In this document: positions 1-9,378 of the stretch, piece by piece
Layout: each line of letters opens with the position of its first letter
How positions within the stretch are numbered: the stretch's first letter is position 1
Assembly (NCBI GenBank): GCA_014728115.1
Contig: WJME01000172.1
Span: 1 to 55,466 of the forward strand
Reading direction: 5' to 3'
Source of the DNA: Candidatus Zhuqueibacterota bacterium
GTDB lineage: Bacteria > Zhuqueibacterota > Zhuqueibacteria > Residuimicrobiales > Oceaniaggregativiventaceae
Length of the DNA: 55,466 nucleotides
Notes under the pieces: model-generated
Told to the model about the DNA's origin: nothing
Database searches by the model: none
Seen by the model: only the letters and a program-made list of their open reading frames with translations
Program-made: the position numbers and the translations under genes

Positions 1-2
1 AG

Positions 3-3000
3 GTAAATTTTACGATCAATTGGATCAATCCCGAGGACGAAAGTGGGGTGGTCAGAAGTTACTGGAAAGTGGGGTCCCCTCCGGCTTCCAATAAGGATTT
101 TAATGGCGTCGGCCAGGCACAGGGTCCTCTGCAAATCCAGGCTCCCAGAGAGGGAGAGATTCCTGTTTATGTATGGCTCGAGGACAAATGGCAAAATGTG
201 GATTATCGCCAGCATGCCAAAGTTTTACTGCGCTATGATGCTACCCAGCCGACCATTTCGGCACTCTATTTTCTCGATCCGGGACATCCACCTGCCTGGT
301 ATCAGAGTGAAAAGAATCCTGATGCAAAGCTGGTGGCAAAAATTCAGGATCTAGCTGCTGATTCTTTGATCGTTTCCAATGAAACGCTCGGCATCTTTGA
401 TAGCTATCACTCTCTGGATGATTCATTGGTGATACCCATTGCCATTCAGGGATACGGCAGTTTACAAACGAATATCAACATTGCTGTGGTGGACAGTGCC
501 GGCAATCAACGCAATAAATCCATAACCCTGCGAATCGATAATACTCCTCCGACAGGAGCAACGGCTCTCTCGCCAGATACGAGCTCTGAATTATCGTTTA
601 CCGTCAGCTGGCAGGGTGCAAAGGATAGCGAAGGTGTGGGACTGTCGGGCAGATATGACATTCGTTATCGTGAAGAGAATGGTCCCTGGCAAACCTGGTT
701 GACCCAGTTTCAGGGCGACCATGCCCAGTTTGACCGAGCCACGCATTCGAAGCACTATGAATTCGAAGCTCTTGCCTGGGATCTTGTCGGTAATCGGGAG
801 GTTGCTCTGGGTACGGCCGAGACCAGTACTCTGGTGGATACCACAGCCGATGACATTGCAGCGCCGCCTCCTCCGAGATCGATCCTTGTGGATGGCCGCA
901 GTGACAGATTCTGGAAATCGACTCCTGATTTTGCCATCTCCTGGACGCTTCCTTCAGATGAAAGCGGACTCGAGACCCTGTACTATAAAGTGGGTAGCCA
1001 GCCACCGGCCTCCAATCAGGATACCACCGGCTCGGTTTCTCCTACCGGACCTTTAACGGTGACGGCTCCGGCACAAGGGATTTTTGGCGTTTATTTGTGG
1101 CTTGCCGACGGCAAGGGCAATACAGATTATCGCAACCATGCCAGAGCGAGCATTCGCTACGACGCGCAAGCACCGGTTGTACAGTCCACCTCTTATCGAA
1201 ATGCCGGTGTAGAGCCTGACTGGTATTCCCTGAGCACAAGCAGCATTGCTGAATATGTCCTGAACTATAATGAAAAACAGATGGATCTGCTCCAGATTAC
1301 CATTCCCGGGCTAGGCGTCGACATTCGCAATGCGAATCCTGCCAGTCTTGTCAATGCCACGGAAATTATCAATATTCCGATCAGTGGAGCCAGCGATGGG
1401 GTCTATACTCTGACCACCACACTAACAGACAGCGCCGGCAACAAAACCACCCTGCAGGATACCCTGCATATCGATACCACTGCACCGCAACAAGTAAATG
1501 TCAGCTCTCCCGATACCACCGGCTATAAATCGTTCAATGTGTCCTGGTCCGGAGGGAATGATGGCGATGGTGTGGGGATATCGGGCTCTTTTGATGTGTG
1601 GGTGAATGACAACAGCAGAGGGTGGGAAATTTGGCTGAATAAAACCACGCAAAAGACTGCCCAGTTTCAGGGAGAGCACGGGCATGTCTATTATTTCGAG
1701 GCAGTTGCCTATGACCGGCTGGGTAACCATCAGCCGCGTTATGAAGCGCTTTCGGAAACGATTGTTGACACGACCCTTATCGATCTCATTGCACCTCCTG
1801 CACCGCTCTCTCTTGTTGCAGGCAAAAGTAATCCCAGTCCCTGGCAGCGATCCCGTACATTTGAACTGAACTGGGAAAATCCTCAAGATGTAAGTGGAAT
1901 AAGCAGAGCATTTTACAAGCTCGATTCTCCTCCACAATCTTCTACTGATACCACGGCTACGCTTGCCGGGGTGGCTCCGGCTTTAGTAAAAGCCACTAAA
2001 CCCTATGGTCAGTGGCTCTATCTATGGTTAGAGGACGGTAGCGGCAATAGTGATTATCGCCATTATGCTGGAGTGCGTCTGCGCTATGATAATACCAGGC
2101 CGGTTATCGATTCTTTGCGCTATGATCCCTTGCCGGTGCAGGAGCACTGGTTTAATCCGTTGGTGGTTCGGGATGTGGATTTGTCGTGTTACTATACTGA
2201 AAAAAATCTTGCTTCCGTTCGTGTCGACATTCCCGGTTGGATCGATTCCACGTTTGTTGCCGGGTTTGACTCGCCCTTTTCTTTTACCCTCGAATTTAGA
2301 GACAAATCAGACGGTCTTTACCCGATCGGGGTGACCCTTTCAGACAGCGCAGGGAATACAGCCATCGATTCCCTTTATATCGGTCTCGATTCGACGCCGC
2401 CACAAGGCACGGTTGCCATATCTCCGGATTCGATGGCACCCGGACTGATCCAGGTGACCTGGTCAGATAATGCGGCCACAGATGGCCAGGGCTCTGGACT
2501 CGCGGGTCTCTATGACGTCCGGGCAAAGATTGATGATGAGGATTGGCAACCCTGGTTGACTCGTACGCCTCTTACGAGTTCACAGTTTGAAGGCACCAAT
2601 ATCAATCGCGTGGCTTTTGAGGCCGCTGCGTATGATAAGGTCGGAAATCGTGAAATGATGACCGGGACTGAGGAAAGCGTGACGATTCTGGATCCGTTGT
2701 TCGGCGATGGCAAAGCACCCGGTTCTCCGCTCAACATGACCCTGGTTCATCCCGACCCTCTGGCCTGGAGTCAGGGAGATTCACTGCTTATCAGCTGGGA
2801 GAATCCACCAGATCCGAGCGGTGTCACGCGTGCGCGTTTGAAAATCGGTCAGGCTCCCACTGCCAATGATGACACCACGCTGACCATGGCTGCCACGCCA
2901 CCTATTCGTCTCGATGATCTGCCCGAAGGCGAATTGACCCTGTTTTTGTGGTTGCAAGACGGTAGCGGCAATAATGATTATCGTCAGGCAGACTCGCTAT

Positions 3001-5897
3001 CCATAAAGGTCGATCGAACCGAGCCGGTCCTCATGACCAAAGAAATCGCAAATGCTCATCATGAGGGCAAGTGGCTCAACACACACCTTGAACAGAGTGC
3101 CCGGTTCGACATTGGCTATACAGAGGATCATCCCGCTCAGATTGTCTTGCGCAGCGATATCTTGCCGGCACCGTTTGTCAGTAACGAACTGACTGCCGGG
3201 AGTGATCAGACATGGAGTTATGACCTGTCGCTGCGAGACTGGTCGGACGGCTGTTATCTTTTTATCATTGAATTGTGGGATTTGGCAGGTCATGTGAGCT
3301 ATGATACCCTGGATTTGTGCCTGGACAGTCAGATTGCCCAGGGCGCTCAGGCTTCTTCTCCTGAAACCAGTGCAAATGGTGAATTTATCGTGAGTTGGAG
3401 CGGTACCTTGCAGGGAGATGATGGCAATGGGGTGGGGTTGACCGGCGAATATGATGTCCGGCTGAGGATCGATGATGGTCAGTGGTATCTGCTATATGAT
3501 AAAGTTCGTCAGACCTCGTTTAAATATGTGGGTGTTCATGGACATCGTTACGCTTTTGAGGTCGCTGCATGGGATCTTGTGGGGAATCGCGAGCCATTTT
3601 TAGGTCAGGCAGAGACTGTCACTCGAGTGGATACAACCGTTTCTGACACGAATCCTCCTCCGGCACCGGTATCGCTGTCAGTTCATGATAAGAGTCCTTC
3701 ACCCTGGCAGTCGTCACCCGAGTTTTCGGTTGTTTGGCAGGAACCCGTTGATCCCAGCGGCATCGCGAGGCTATATTACAAACTAAATATTCCCCCGCAA
3801 GCCAATGACGACACCACAGCAACACAAATCGCTAACGGTCCATTGAGTGTGACAGCAAATAAAAAAGAGGGTCAGATGCTCTATGTGTGGCTGCAAGACT
3901 CTCGGGGTAATGTCGATTTTCGCCAGTGGGAATCTATACTGCTGAGATATGATCCTGATCCTCCGCAAATAGATTCACTAAAGTGGGTGAATCCGCTCTG
4001 GTCTGACAACTGGTTCAACCAAAAAGAGAGCGATGAATTACAATTGCAAGTCTTTTACCAGGAATCACATCTGGATTCTGTGATTCATGAACTGACTCTA
4101 GGATCGTCTGTCGAGCGCCCCGTGACCCGTGAGGAAGCAGGCTCGGCCTCTGTCATTTGCAACGTCCCGGTCGCTTTCCTCGATGACGGAAACTATCTTC
4201 TCGATGTGGTTCTGGTGGACAGTGCTGCGAACCGCAGTGCTCCCGGAAAGACATCCTTTTATCTCGATAGCCAGCCACCCGAGATTACCAATCAGACAGC
4301 CATCACCACCGTAGAACAGGGAACCGAGATTCAGGTTCGTGCCCTGGTCGATGACGAAAATCCTTTACAGTATATTCGGCTCCTCTATCGTCCGGGCGGA
4401 AGCAGACAGGGAACCTCTGTGGATATGCAAAAGCTGGAAGACCAGGTTTTCACGGCTTCTATCCCGGGCACTGCAAGTGCTGAAAGAGGCGTGGAATATC
4501 TTATCTTTGCATCGGATGGCGTAAATCAAACCCGGTCACCTTCTGTGAACAGTGCTCAGGCACATGGTGTGCGTGTGAGCCTTGCTCAGGGATTGTCATA
4601 CCCACAGCCTCTTGCTTTTGGTCAGGATCAGTCTGCCTATCGAATGATCTCTGTTCCGGCAAAATTGCAAAATTCCCATCCCCCGGACATTTTCGAGGAT
4701 GATCTCGGAGCGTATGATCACAAGAAATGGCGATTTTTCGAGTGGAGCGCCACTGACAACCAGTACATAGAGTATCCTGAAATAGATTCGTTAAGGTCCG
4801 GATCCGCCTATTGGCTGATCAATTCTCAAGAAAATATCACACTTGATACAGGACCTGCCACGACTCTTTCTACAGTCGAACCATTTGCCATTCCTCTGCG
4901 TCAGGGGTGGAATGACATTGCCGTGCCGTATGCATTTTCAGTAGATTGGCAAGATATCAAAGTCGCCAGTGCATTGGACACCACGGATATTCAGGGTCCT
5001 TATGCCTATGAGGGCGAATGGCTCTTGCCTCCTCAGGTTCGCACCCTGGCTCCATGGACCGGCTATAGTTTGTATGCCTTGCGCGATGATCTTTCTTTGA
5101 TCATTCCTGCAAAAGAAAAGACCCCTGCCAAACGCGTCCCTGTCCGGCACACGCTGCCTGAAGCTCTTGAAATGCTCCAGTTGGTTGTGCAGCACGGAAA
5201 TCGTTATGATGAAACCTTGTATTTGGGCTTTTCTGAACATGCTACCGAACAGTGGGACGCAAAATTTGATTTTATCAAACCGAGATCGGTTTTTGAACAG
5301 ATCCGCACGGTGATTGTGAAAAAAGATGCACCGCTGGGACACCTGGAATGGGCCACGGATTTCAGGCCTCCTCAGGAAGGGGCTATTTGGAATCTTGCGA
5401 TACAATGCAAAGAGATCGAGGGGCCCATTAAAATTCTCGTGCGAAAATTGACCTGGCAAGAGGATCTCATCAGATTACACGATGTACAAAATGGCCAATA
5501 TCTGGATTTGAGTACCGACTCTACGGTGAGCCGCATGGCCGGGGAGCATATGGAGTTTCGTTTGCTGGTCGGTTCAGCTGAATTTATGGAAGAGCAAAAT
5601 GCCAATCCCTATGTGCCCGAATCATTTGCCTTGCACAGCAATTATCCCAATCCGTTTAACAGTTCTACGGTAATAGAGTTCGAGTTGCCTACGACGGCAC
5701 GTATTGAACTGGACGTCTTTAATGTACTCGGGCAAAAAGTAAAGACCCTGGCCAATGCCTCCTTTACTGCTGGTAAACACCATGTATTATGGAATGCCAC
5801 GGACGAAACGGGTCAGCAGGTGGCGACTGGAGTTTATCTATTGGTGTTCAAGACCGCGGAGCAGAGATTTACTCATAAAATGCTTTATTTGCGTTAG
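3..5897 (+). CDS. Giant secreted repeat protein with type IX secretion C-terminal domain (5' end outside window)
   Basis: The reading frame is already open at base 3, and the first codons match the internal repeats, so the true start lies left of the window; the GTG at 48 is not a credible start. At least 1964 codons are visible. The protein is built from about five units of roughly 310 residues. Each holds a fibronectin-like stretch ending in a W-x-N/E-P-x-D-x-SG motif, a Y/FLWLxDGxGNxDYR motif, an Ig-like DSAGN stretch and an SWSG-type stretch. Unit landmarks lie near nt 917, 1850, 2775 and 3711. A domain with AYRMISVPA follows near residue 1540. The last 85 or so residues carry YPNPFN and end GVYLLVFKT...HKMLYLR, the type A sorting domain of type IX secretion. 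A cell-surface or extracellular structural or adhesive role is inference. The PEGA gene follows after 7 bases. Confidence 0.85.
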   Translation, partial: VNFTINWINPEDESGVVRSYWKVGSPPASNKDFNGVGQAQGPLQIQAPREGEIPVYVWLEDKWQNVDYRQHAKVLLRYDATQPTISALYFLDPGHPPAWYQSEKNPDAKLVAKIQDLAADSLIVSNETLGIFDSYHSLDDSLVIPIAIQGYGSLQTNINIAVVDSAGNQRNKSITLRIDNTPPTGATALSPDTSSELSFTVSWQGAKDSEGVGLSGRYDIRYREENGPWQTWLTQFQGDHAQFDRATHSKHYEFEALAWDLVGNREVALGTAETSTLVDTTADDIAAPPPPRSILVDGRSDRFWKSTPDFAISWTLPSDESGLETLYYKVGSQPPASNQDTTGSVSPTGPLTVTAPAQGIFGVYLWLADGKGNTDYRNHARASIRYDAQAPVVQSTSYRNAGVEPDWYSLSTSSIAEYVLNYNEKQMDLLQITIPGLGVDIRNANPASLVNATEIINIPISGASDGVYTLTTTLTDSAGNKTTLQDTLHIDTTAPQQVNVSSPDTTGYKSFNVSWSGGNDGDGVGISGSFDVWVNDNSRGWEIWLNKTTQKTAQFQGEHGHVYYFEAVAYDRLGNHQPRYEALSETIVDTTLIDLIAPPAPLSLVAGKSNPSPWQRSRTFELNWENPQDVSGISRAFYKLDSPPQSSTDTTATLAGVAPALVKATKPYGQWLYLWLEDGSGNSDYRHYAGVRLRYDNTRPVIDSLRYDPLPVQEHWFNPLVVRDVDLSCYYTEKNLASVRVDIPGWIDSTFVAGFDSPFSFTLEFRDKSDGLYPIGVTLSDSAGNTAIDSLYIGLDSTPPQGTVAISPDSMAPGLIQVTWSDNAATDGQGSGLAGLYDVRAKIDDEDWQPWLTRTPLTSSQFEGTNINRVAFEAAAYDKVGNREMMTGTEESVTILDPLFGDGKAPGSPLNMTLVHPDPLAWSQGDSLLISWENPPDPSGVTRARLKIGQAPTANDDTTLTMAATPPIRLDDLPEGELTLFLWLQDGSGNNDYRQADSLSIKVDRTEPVLMTKEIANAHHEGKWLNTHLEQSARFDIGYTEDHPAQIVLRSDILPAPFVSNELTAGSDQTWSYDLSLRDWSDGCYLFIIELWDLAGHVSYDTLDLCLDSQIAQGAQASSPETSANGEFIVSWSGTLQGDDGNGVGLTGEYDVRLRIDDGQWYLLYDKVRQTSFKYVGVHGHRYAFEVAAWDLVGNREPFLGQAETVTRVDTTVSDTNPPPAPVSLSVHDKSPSPWQSSPEFSVVWQEPVDPSGIARLYYKLNIPPQANDDTTATQIANGPLSVTANKKEGQMLYVWLQDSRGNVDFRQWESILLRYDPDPPQIDSLKWVNPLWSDNWFNQKESDELQLQVFYQESHLDSVIHELTLGSSVERPVTREEAGSASVICNVPVAFLDDGNYLLDVVLVDSAANRSAPGKTSFYLDSQPPEITNQTAITTVEQGTEIQVRALVDDENPLQYIRLLYRPGGSRQGTSVDMQKLEDQVFTASIPGTASAERGVEYLIFASDGVNQTRSPSVNSAQAHGVRVSLAQGLSYPQPLAFGQDQSAYRMISVPAKLQNSHPPDIFEDDLGAYDHKKWRFFEWSATDNQYIEYPEIDSLRSGSAYWLINSQENITLDTGPATTLSTVEPFAIPLRQGWNDIAVPYAFSVDWQDIKVASALDTTDIQGPYAYEGEWLLPPQVRTLAPWTGYSLYALRDDLSLIIPAKEKTPAKRVPVRHTLPEALEMLQLVVQHGNRYDETLYLGFSEHATEQWDAKFDFIKPRSVFEQIRTVIVKKDAPLGHLEWATDFRPPQEGAIWNLAIQCKEIEGPIKILVRKLTWQEDLIRLHDVQNGQYLDLSTDSTVSRMAGEHMEFRLLVGSAEFMEEQNANPYVPESFALHSNYPNPFNSSTVIEFELPTTARIELDVFNVLGQKVKTLANASFTAGKHHVLWNATDETGQQVATGVYLLVFKTAEQRFTHKMLYLR

Positions 5898-5904
5898 GAT
5901 CGAC

Positions 5905-6639
5905 ATGATGATTAAACGATTTTCCCTGTTTTCCATACTGTGTGTTTTGGTTCTTATTAACCTGTTGTCTGCCCAGCAATCCCGGTATTCGCCAAAAGTG
6001 GAAAAGGGGCTGGAGCTGTTTTATCAGGCAGAATTTGATCGAGCGGTAGATGTTCTCGGAGAGGTACTGGATAATCCGCTTGCGACCCAGGCAGATCTTT
6101 TTATGGCGCGAGTATATACGGCTTTTACACTGATTCGATCCGGGGTCGAATCAGCGGTGGTCGATCAAATGTTACAAACCGCGATCCGGGCCAATCCGGG
6201 TCAATCCCTCGATCCCATGCGGACCCCTCCGGATTTGTTCAAACGATTCAATTCGATCCGAGGCTCCATGATGGGGGATATTGTGATCAAGACAGAGCCT
6301 GCCGATGCCAATGTCGTGTTGATCGATCCAGAGGTCGGTTCTAAGGTGAGTCTCACGCATCCGGCTGTTTTTTCCGATCTCGTAAATGATCAATATCAAA
6401 TTGCAGTGACCCGCAAGGGATATGCGGAAAAAGTCCTGCAAGTAGAGGTCACCGGCGGAAAACCAGATACACTTTTTGTCTCCTTGCAAAAGCAAACTGT
6501 GAACTGGATGCGATATGCCCCTTGGGCCGGGGGAGCGGTTTTATTGGGGACACTGTTAGCGACCCAACTGGGGGGCGATGACGACGATTCTGATACACCA
6601 CCGTCAGCGGTTTTACCTTCTCCCCCGAATCGACCATGA
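5905..6639 (+). CDS. PEGA-domain envelope protein
   Basis: 244 residues. The start at 5905 follows a TAGGA site, and the next codon is also ATG. A signal peptide covers residues 1-23 (KRFSLFSILCVLVLINLLSA). Residues 30-115 are helical and TPR-like (GLELFYQAEFDRAVDVLGEVL). Residues 123-195 fit a PEGA domain: GDIVIKTEPADANVVLID, then the GYAEKVLQVEV strand. One hydrophobic segment at 205-222 precedes an acidic DDDDSD stretch and a Pro-rich tail. PEGA domains occur in surface-layer and envelope proteins and probably bind partners outside the cytoplasm. The gene lies 7 bases after the giant secreted protein, so the two may be co-expressed and act together at the surface. The exact function is unknown. 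Confidence 0.75.
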   Translation: MMIKRFSLFSILCVLVLINLLSAQQSRYSPKVEKGLELFYQAEFDRAVDVLGEVLDNPLATQADLFMARVYTAFTLIRSGVESAVVDQMLQTAIRANPGQSLDPMRTPPDLFKRFNSIRGSMMGDIVIKTEPADANVVLIDPEVGSKVSLTHPAVFSDLVNDQYQIAVTRKGYAEKVLQVEVTGGKPDTLFVSLQKQTVNWMRYAPWAGGAVLLGTLLATQLGGDDDDSDTPPSAVLPSPPNRP

Positions 6640-6657
6640 TCATAAAGGATAGTTTCG

Positions 6658-7278
6658 ATGGAACTGATGCTCTATGACCGGCATAAACGCGATGAATTCG
6701 GAGCCCACCTGATCGGGGTTGATGAGGCCGGACGCGGGCCGCTGGCCGGTCCTGTGGTTGCTGCTGCGGTGATATTTCCTCCTGATATCGAGAACCTGGA
6801 AGAGATCACCGATTCCAAACTGCTCACTGCCCAGACGCGACAGCGTCTGGAGATCGTCATCAAAGAAAAAGCCTTGGCTTATGCCACGGCCGCTATTTCC
6901 AATGATGAAATTGACCGAATCAATATTTTGCAGGCCTCATTACTGGCCATGCAACGAGCAGTCGAGCAAATACGTGTTCCACCGCATTATATTCTTGTCG
7001 ATGGCAATAGACTGCCCATATGGGAATACCGTTCAGAAGCGCTGATAAAAGGAGATCAACAGAGTATGTCCATCGCGGCCGCATCCATTTTGGCCAAAGA
7101 GGCCAGGGATCGTCTCATGATCGAATATGACACGCTCTATCCTGAATACAGTTTTGCCAGCCACAAAGGGTATGCCACGCGTGGACACCTCGATGCGATT
7201 GCCCAATATGGGTTATGCAAGTTACACAGGCGATCTTTTCAGGCCAGGGAACTGCTGGAAAAAGGAATCTATGAATAA
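6658..7278 (+). CDS. rnhB: Ribonuclease HII
   Basis: 206 residues, the usual length for bacterial RNase HII, which cuts the RNA strand of RNA/DNA hybrids and starts removal of misincorporated ribonucleotides. The N-terminal GVDEAGRGPLAGPVV motif supplies the metal-binding Asp22 and Glu23. LVDGNRLP supplies Asp115, and AKEARDRLM supplies the fourth acidic residue near 151. The conserved SHKGYATRGHLDAI block lies near the C-terminus. An AAAGGAT site sits about 8 bases before the ATG. The last 8 bases overlap the YraN-family gene, which implies translational coupling. Cytoplasmic housekeeping enzyme. Confidence 0.96.
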   Translation: MELMLYDRHKRDEFGAHLIGVDEAGRGPLAGPVVAAAVIFPPDIENLEEITDSKLLTAQTRQRLEIVIKEKALAYATAAISNDEIDRINILQASLLAMQRAVEQIRVPPHYILVDGNRLPIWEYRSEALIKGDQQSMSIAAASILAKEARDRLMIEYDTLYPEYSFASHKGYATRGHLDAIAQYGLCKLHRRSFQARELLEKGIYE

Positions 7279-7627
7279 GCGCGAACTGGGAAAACGCGGT
7301 GAAGAGATCGCGGCACAATATTTGCAAAAAATGGGGATGGAACTTTTGGCGCAAAATTTCCGTACCAAAAGGGGTGAAATCGACCTGATTCTGAATGATT
7401 GTGGCACACTTGTCTTTGTAGAAGTCAAAACCGCCACAACGCCGGTTTTTGGTCCACCCGAAACATGGGTGGATCGAAAAAAACAACACAAAGTTGCGCA
7501 TGTTGCTCAGGAATATCTATGGCAAAACCGGATAGAGAATAGGGATTGTCGATTCGATGTGATTGGTGTCTGGTATAATCCGCAGCTGACAATAAAACAC
7601 TATCGCAACGCCTTTTGGATGGAGTGA
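7271..7627 (+). CDS. YraN/UPF0102 family endonuclease-like protein
   Basis: 118 residues, starting at an ATG that overlaps the end of rnhB by 8 bases. The family fold is a Holliday-junction-resolvase-like nuclease. The signature is visible: GKRGEEIAAQYL, then NFRTKRGEIDLIL, then LVFVEVKTATTPVFG. The GEIDLI Asp and the EVK pair match the PD-(D/E)xK catalytic arrangement. The rnhB-yraN neighbourhood is common in bacteria, which supports the call. The cellular role of the family is not settled; a part in DNA repair or recombination is the usual guess. Confidence 0.9.
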   Translation: MNKRELGKRGEEIAAQYLQKMGMELLAQNFRTKRGEIDLILNDCGTLVFVEVKTATTPVFGPPETWVDRKKQHKVAHVAQEYLWQNRIENRDCRFDVIGVWYNPQLTIKHYRNAFWME

Positions 7628-7632
7628 TCTTT

Positions 7633-7989
7633 ATGCAAAACCCGCAAACCCTGAGACCTTTCCTGATCACGATCTGGGAAATAGTAAAGTGGTTAGCCGT
7701 TTTTTATCTGCTTTGGCCGTTACAAAACTTGACCACCCAACAGCCTGTCTCTTTACCGCGGGTCATGCTGGGTATTTTGCTTTTCATTATTTTTAGCGGC
7801 AAAATTCTTTATGATACGATTATCGACAGAGTCAAGGAACAACGAGAGGGCAGAGGAGTTTCAGAATTATTGACCTTGTTGGGAATTGTTATATTGGTGG
7901 CCCTTGTTGTGGGGATCTTTTTGGTACTCATCGGTTTGACGGTTTTTGCTGTCATGCAACAGCAAACTATCCCACAACAACAGCCCTGA
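7633..7989 (+). CDS. Small integral membrane protein, function unknown
   Basis: 118 residues from the ATG at 7633, which has TGGAG about 9 bases upstream. A TTG at 7615 inside the preceding gene is a less likely start. Three hydrophobic segments are evident: about residues 12-32 (ITIWEIVKWLAVFYLLW), 43-65 (VMLGILLFIIFSG) and 81-108 (LLGIVILVALVVGIFLVLIGLTVFAV). A charged loop (DRVKEQREGRG) lies between the second and third. The tail is Gln/Pro-rich. It starts 5 bases after the YraN-family stop, so it is probably in that operon. I do not recognise the family. Confidence 0.65.
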   Translation: MQNPQTLRPFLITIWEIVKWLAVFYLLWPLQNLTTQQPVSLPRVMLGILLFIIFSGKILYDTIIDRVKEQREGRGVSELLTLLGIVILVALVVGIFLVLIGLTVFAVMQQQTIPQQQP

Positions 7990-8099
7990 TTACATTTAGC
8001 AAGCGAACCCTCAGGATGTCAATATGATGTCGTTCTTTTTTTTGCAGTATCTGGTGTCCATCCGTTACCGGTAAATGCTTGCATTATCGAATATTTTTC

Positions 8100-8128
8100 T
8101 TGATTAAAAGAGAATTAATTTGTACTAT
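8100..8128 (+). promoter_or_regulatory. Promoter-like pair before tRNA-Thr
   Basis: TTGATT at 8100-8105, a 17-base spacer, then TACTAT at 8123-8128. The tRNA begins 25 bases downstream, a sensible distance for a tRNA leader. The call is by eye and fits a pattern repeated elsewhere in the window. Confidence 0.5.
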
Positions 8129-8152
8129 ATTTGACATTCTCGATAACTGCAA

Positions 8153-8225
8153 GCCACCTTAGCTCAGATGGTAGAGCGGCTCACTCGTAATGAGCAGGTC
8201 GTCGGTTCGATTCCGTCAGGTGGCT
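8153..8225 (+). tRNA. tRNA-Thr (anticodon CGU)
   Basis: 73 bases that fold as a full cloverleaf. The acceptor stem GCCACCT pairs with AGGTGGC, the D stem GCTC with GAGC, and the anticodon stem GCTCA with TGAGC around loop CTCGTAA. The variable loop is AGGTC. Anticodon CGT reads ACG (threonine). The T arm GTCGG-TTCGATT-CCGTC has a T:T mismatch at pair 50:64, a small oddity. CCA is not encoded; the discriminator base is T. It stands alone, not in a tRNA cluster. Confidence 0.95.
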
Positions 8226-8273
8226 CTTTTTATTTCGGTACCGGGATAGCTTGAACATAAATCCGGAGTCGAC

Positions 8274-9194
8274 TTGAGAAAAATTTCGCTTTTCATACTT
8301 TTACTTTTGAGCGTCAGTGGTGCAGCCGAGTATTCGCCTGGTACCATCGGTTTTCAATTCCTGCGCACCAGTGTGGGCGCCAGACCTGCCGGAATGGGGG
8401 GGGCATTTATCGCTATTCCCGGTGACGTGCATGGAATCTATTATAATCCCGCCGGACTATCCTATGTCGAACAACCTCAGGCCACGTTTACCTATCATAA
8501 TCATTTACTAGACCTTAACTCCGGTTTTATCGGTGCCACTCATCCTGTGAAAGGTGTGGGCGTTCTCGGATATGGGGTTTTGTATATGGACTATGGCAAA
8601 TTCGATAAAACAGACATCGATGGCCAACGGCTCGGTGATTTTGGTGCCAACAGTATCGCCCTGAGTACCTCTCTGTCACGCACGATATGGAAAAATGTCT
8701 CAATCGGTGTATCCGGAAAATATATTCGGGCTGCCATCGAGAGCTATTCTTCTGATGCGCTGGCCACCGACCTGGCCATGATGGTGGGCTTTCCTTCACA
8801 AGATCTCTATTTTGCTGCCGGCTATTACAATCTCGGCACAACCCTTTCGGCTTTTGTAGAGCATAAAGATCCTTTACCGGCCCATTTTCGGGTAGGATTT
8901 TCTAAACGATTGGCTCACTTGCCGCTTTTATTCTCTTTTAATCTCTATAAATTCGATCAGGAACAATGGCATGGCTCGGTGGGTGGTGAATTTACCTTGT
9001 CGAATCATGTCCTGTTTCGTATAGGATATGACCATATCGGACAGGAAATGCAGGTGGGAACCTCGAAAGATCGGTTGGCGGGTGCGGCGCTGGGTTTTGG
9101 ATTCCTGTACAAACAATATCGAATCGACTATGCTCTGACTCATATGGGGGAACTGGGCACGGTCAACCGGTTTACGCTTTCCGGTCAGTTTTAA
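8274..9194 (+). CDS. PorV/PorQ-family outer-membrane barrel protein
   Basis: 306 residues from a TTG start with CGGAG five bases upstream. A signal peptide (KISLFILLLLSVSGAAE) covers about residues 1-19. The family signature is clear near the N-terminus: GARPAGMGGAFIAIPGDVHGIYYNPAGL. Amphipathic strands alternate through the rest, and the chain ends in a Phe, as outer-membrane barrels often do. PorV and PorQ are FadL-like barrels that serve type IX secretion, PorV carrying substrates from the translocon to the attachment complex. The three YPNPFN-type substrates encoded in this window make that role plausible here. Many FCB genomes hold several paralogs, so I cannot say whether this one is the PorV or PorQ equivalent. 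Confidence 0.82.
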   Translation: MRKISLFILLLLSVSGAAEYSPGTIGFQFLRTSVGARPAGMGGAFIAIPGDVHGIYYNPAGLSYVEQPQATFTYHNHLLDLNSGFIGATHPVKGVGVLGYGVLYMDYGKFDKTDIDGQRLGDFGANSIALSTSLSRTIWKNVSIGVSGKYIRAAIESYSSDALATDLAMMVGFPSQDLYFAAGYYNLGTTLSAFVEHKDPLPAHFRVGFSKRLAHLPLLFSFNLYKFDQEQWHGSVGGEFTLSNHVLFRIGYDHIGQEMQVGTSKDRLAGAALGFGFLYKQYRIDYALTHMGELGTVNRFTLSGQF

Positions 9195-9331
9195 TCACAC
9201 CTGGGCCACATCTCAAAGGTGATGAAAAGGAGTTATGGGCTGAGGGGATCATGTCGATGACCAAACCCAAACTTTTTTCCATCAGATTATTCTCACCTTG
9301 ATTTCATTGTGCGATCCTCATTTTTAATCCT

Positions 9332-9360
9332 TTGGTTTTTTTTATGAATTTTTCTAAATT
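9332..9360 (+). promoter_or_regulatory. Promoter-like pair before panB
   Basis: TTGGTT at 9332-9337, a 17-base spacer, then TAAATT at 9355-9360, 18 bases before the panB ATG. The remainder of the 184-base gap from 9195 holds no gene or clear hairpin that I can see. Confidence 0.45.
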
Positions 9361-9378
9361 TGGCAAAATGGGGAGACC

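Noticed and set aside
48..50. GTG at 48 as the start of the giant secreted protein
   Set aside because: The frame upstream to base 3 already matches the internal repeats and there is no signal peptide, so the gene begins outside the window.
5755..5904. Earlier start for the PEGA protein
   Set aside because: It would overlap the giant gene by about 140 bases, while the ATG at 5905 has a ribosome site and is followed at once by a signal peptide.
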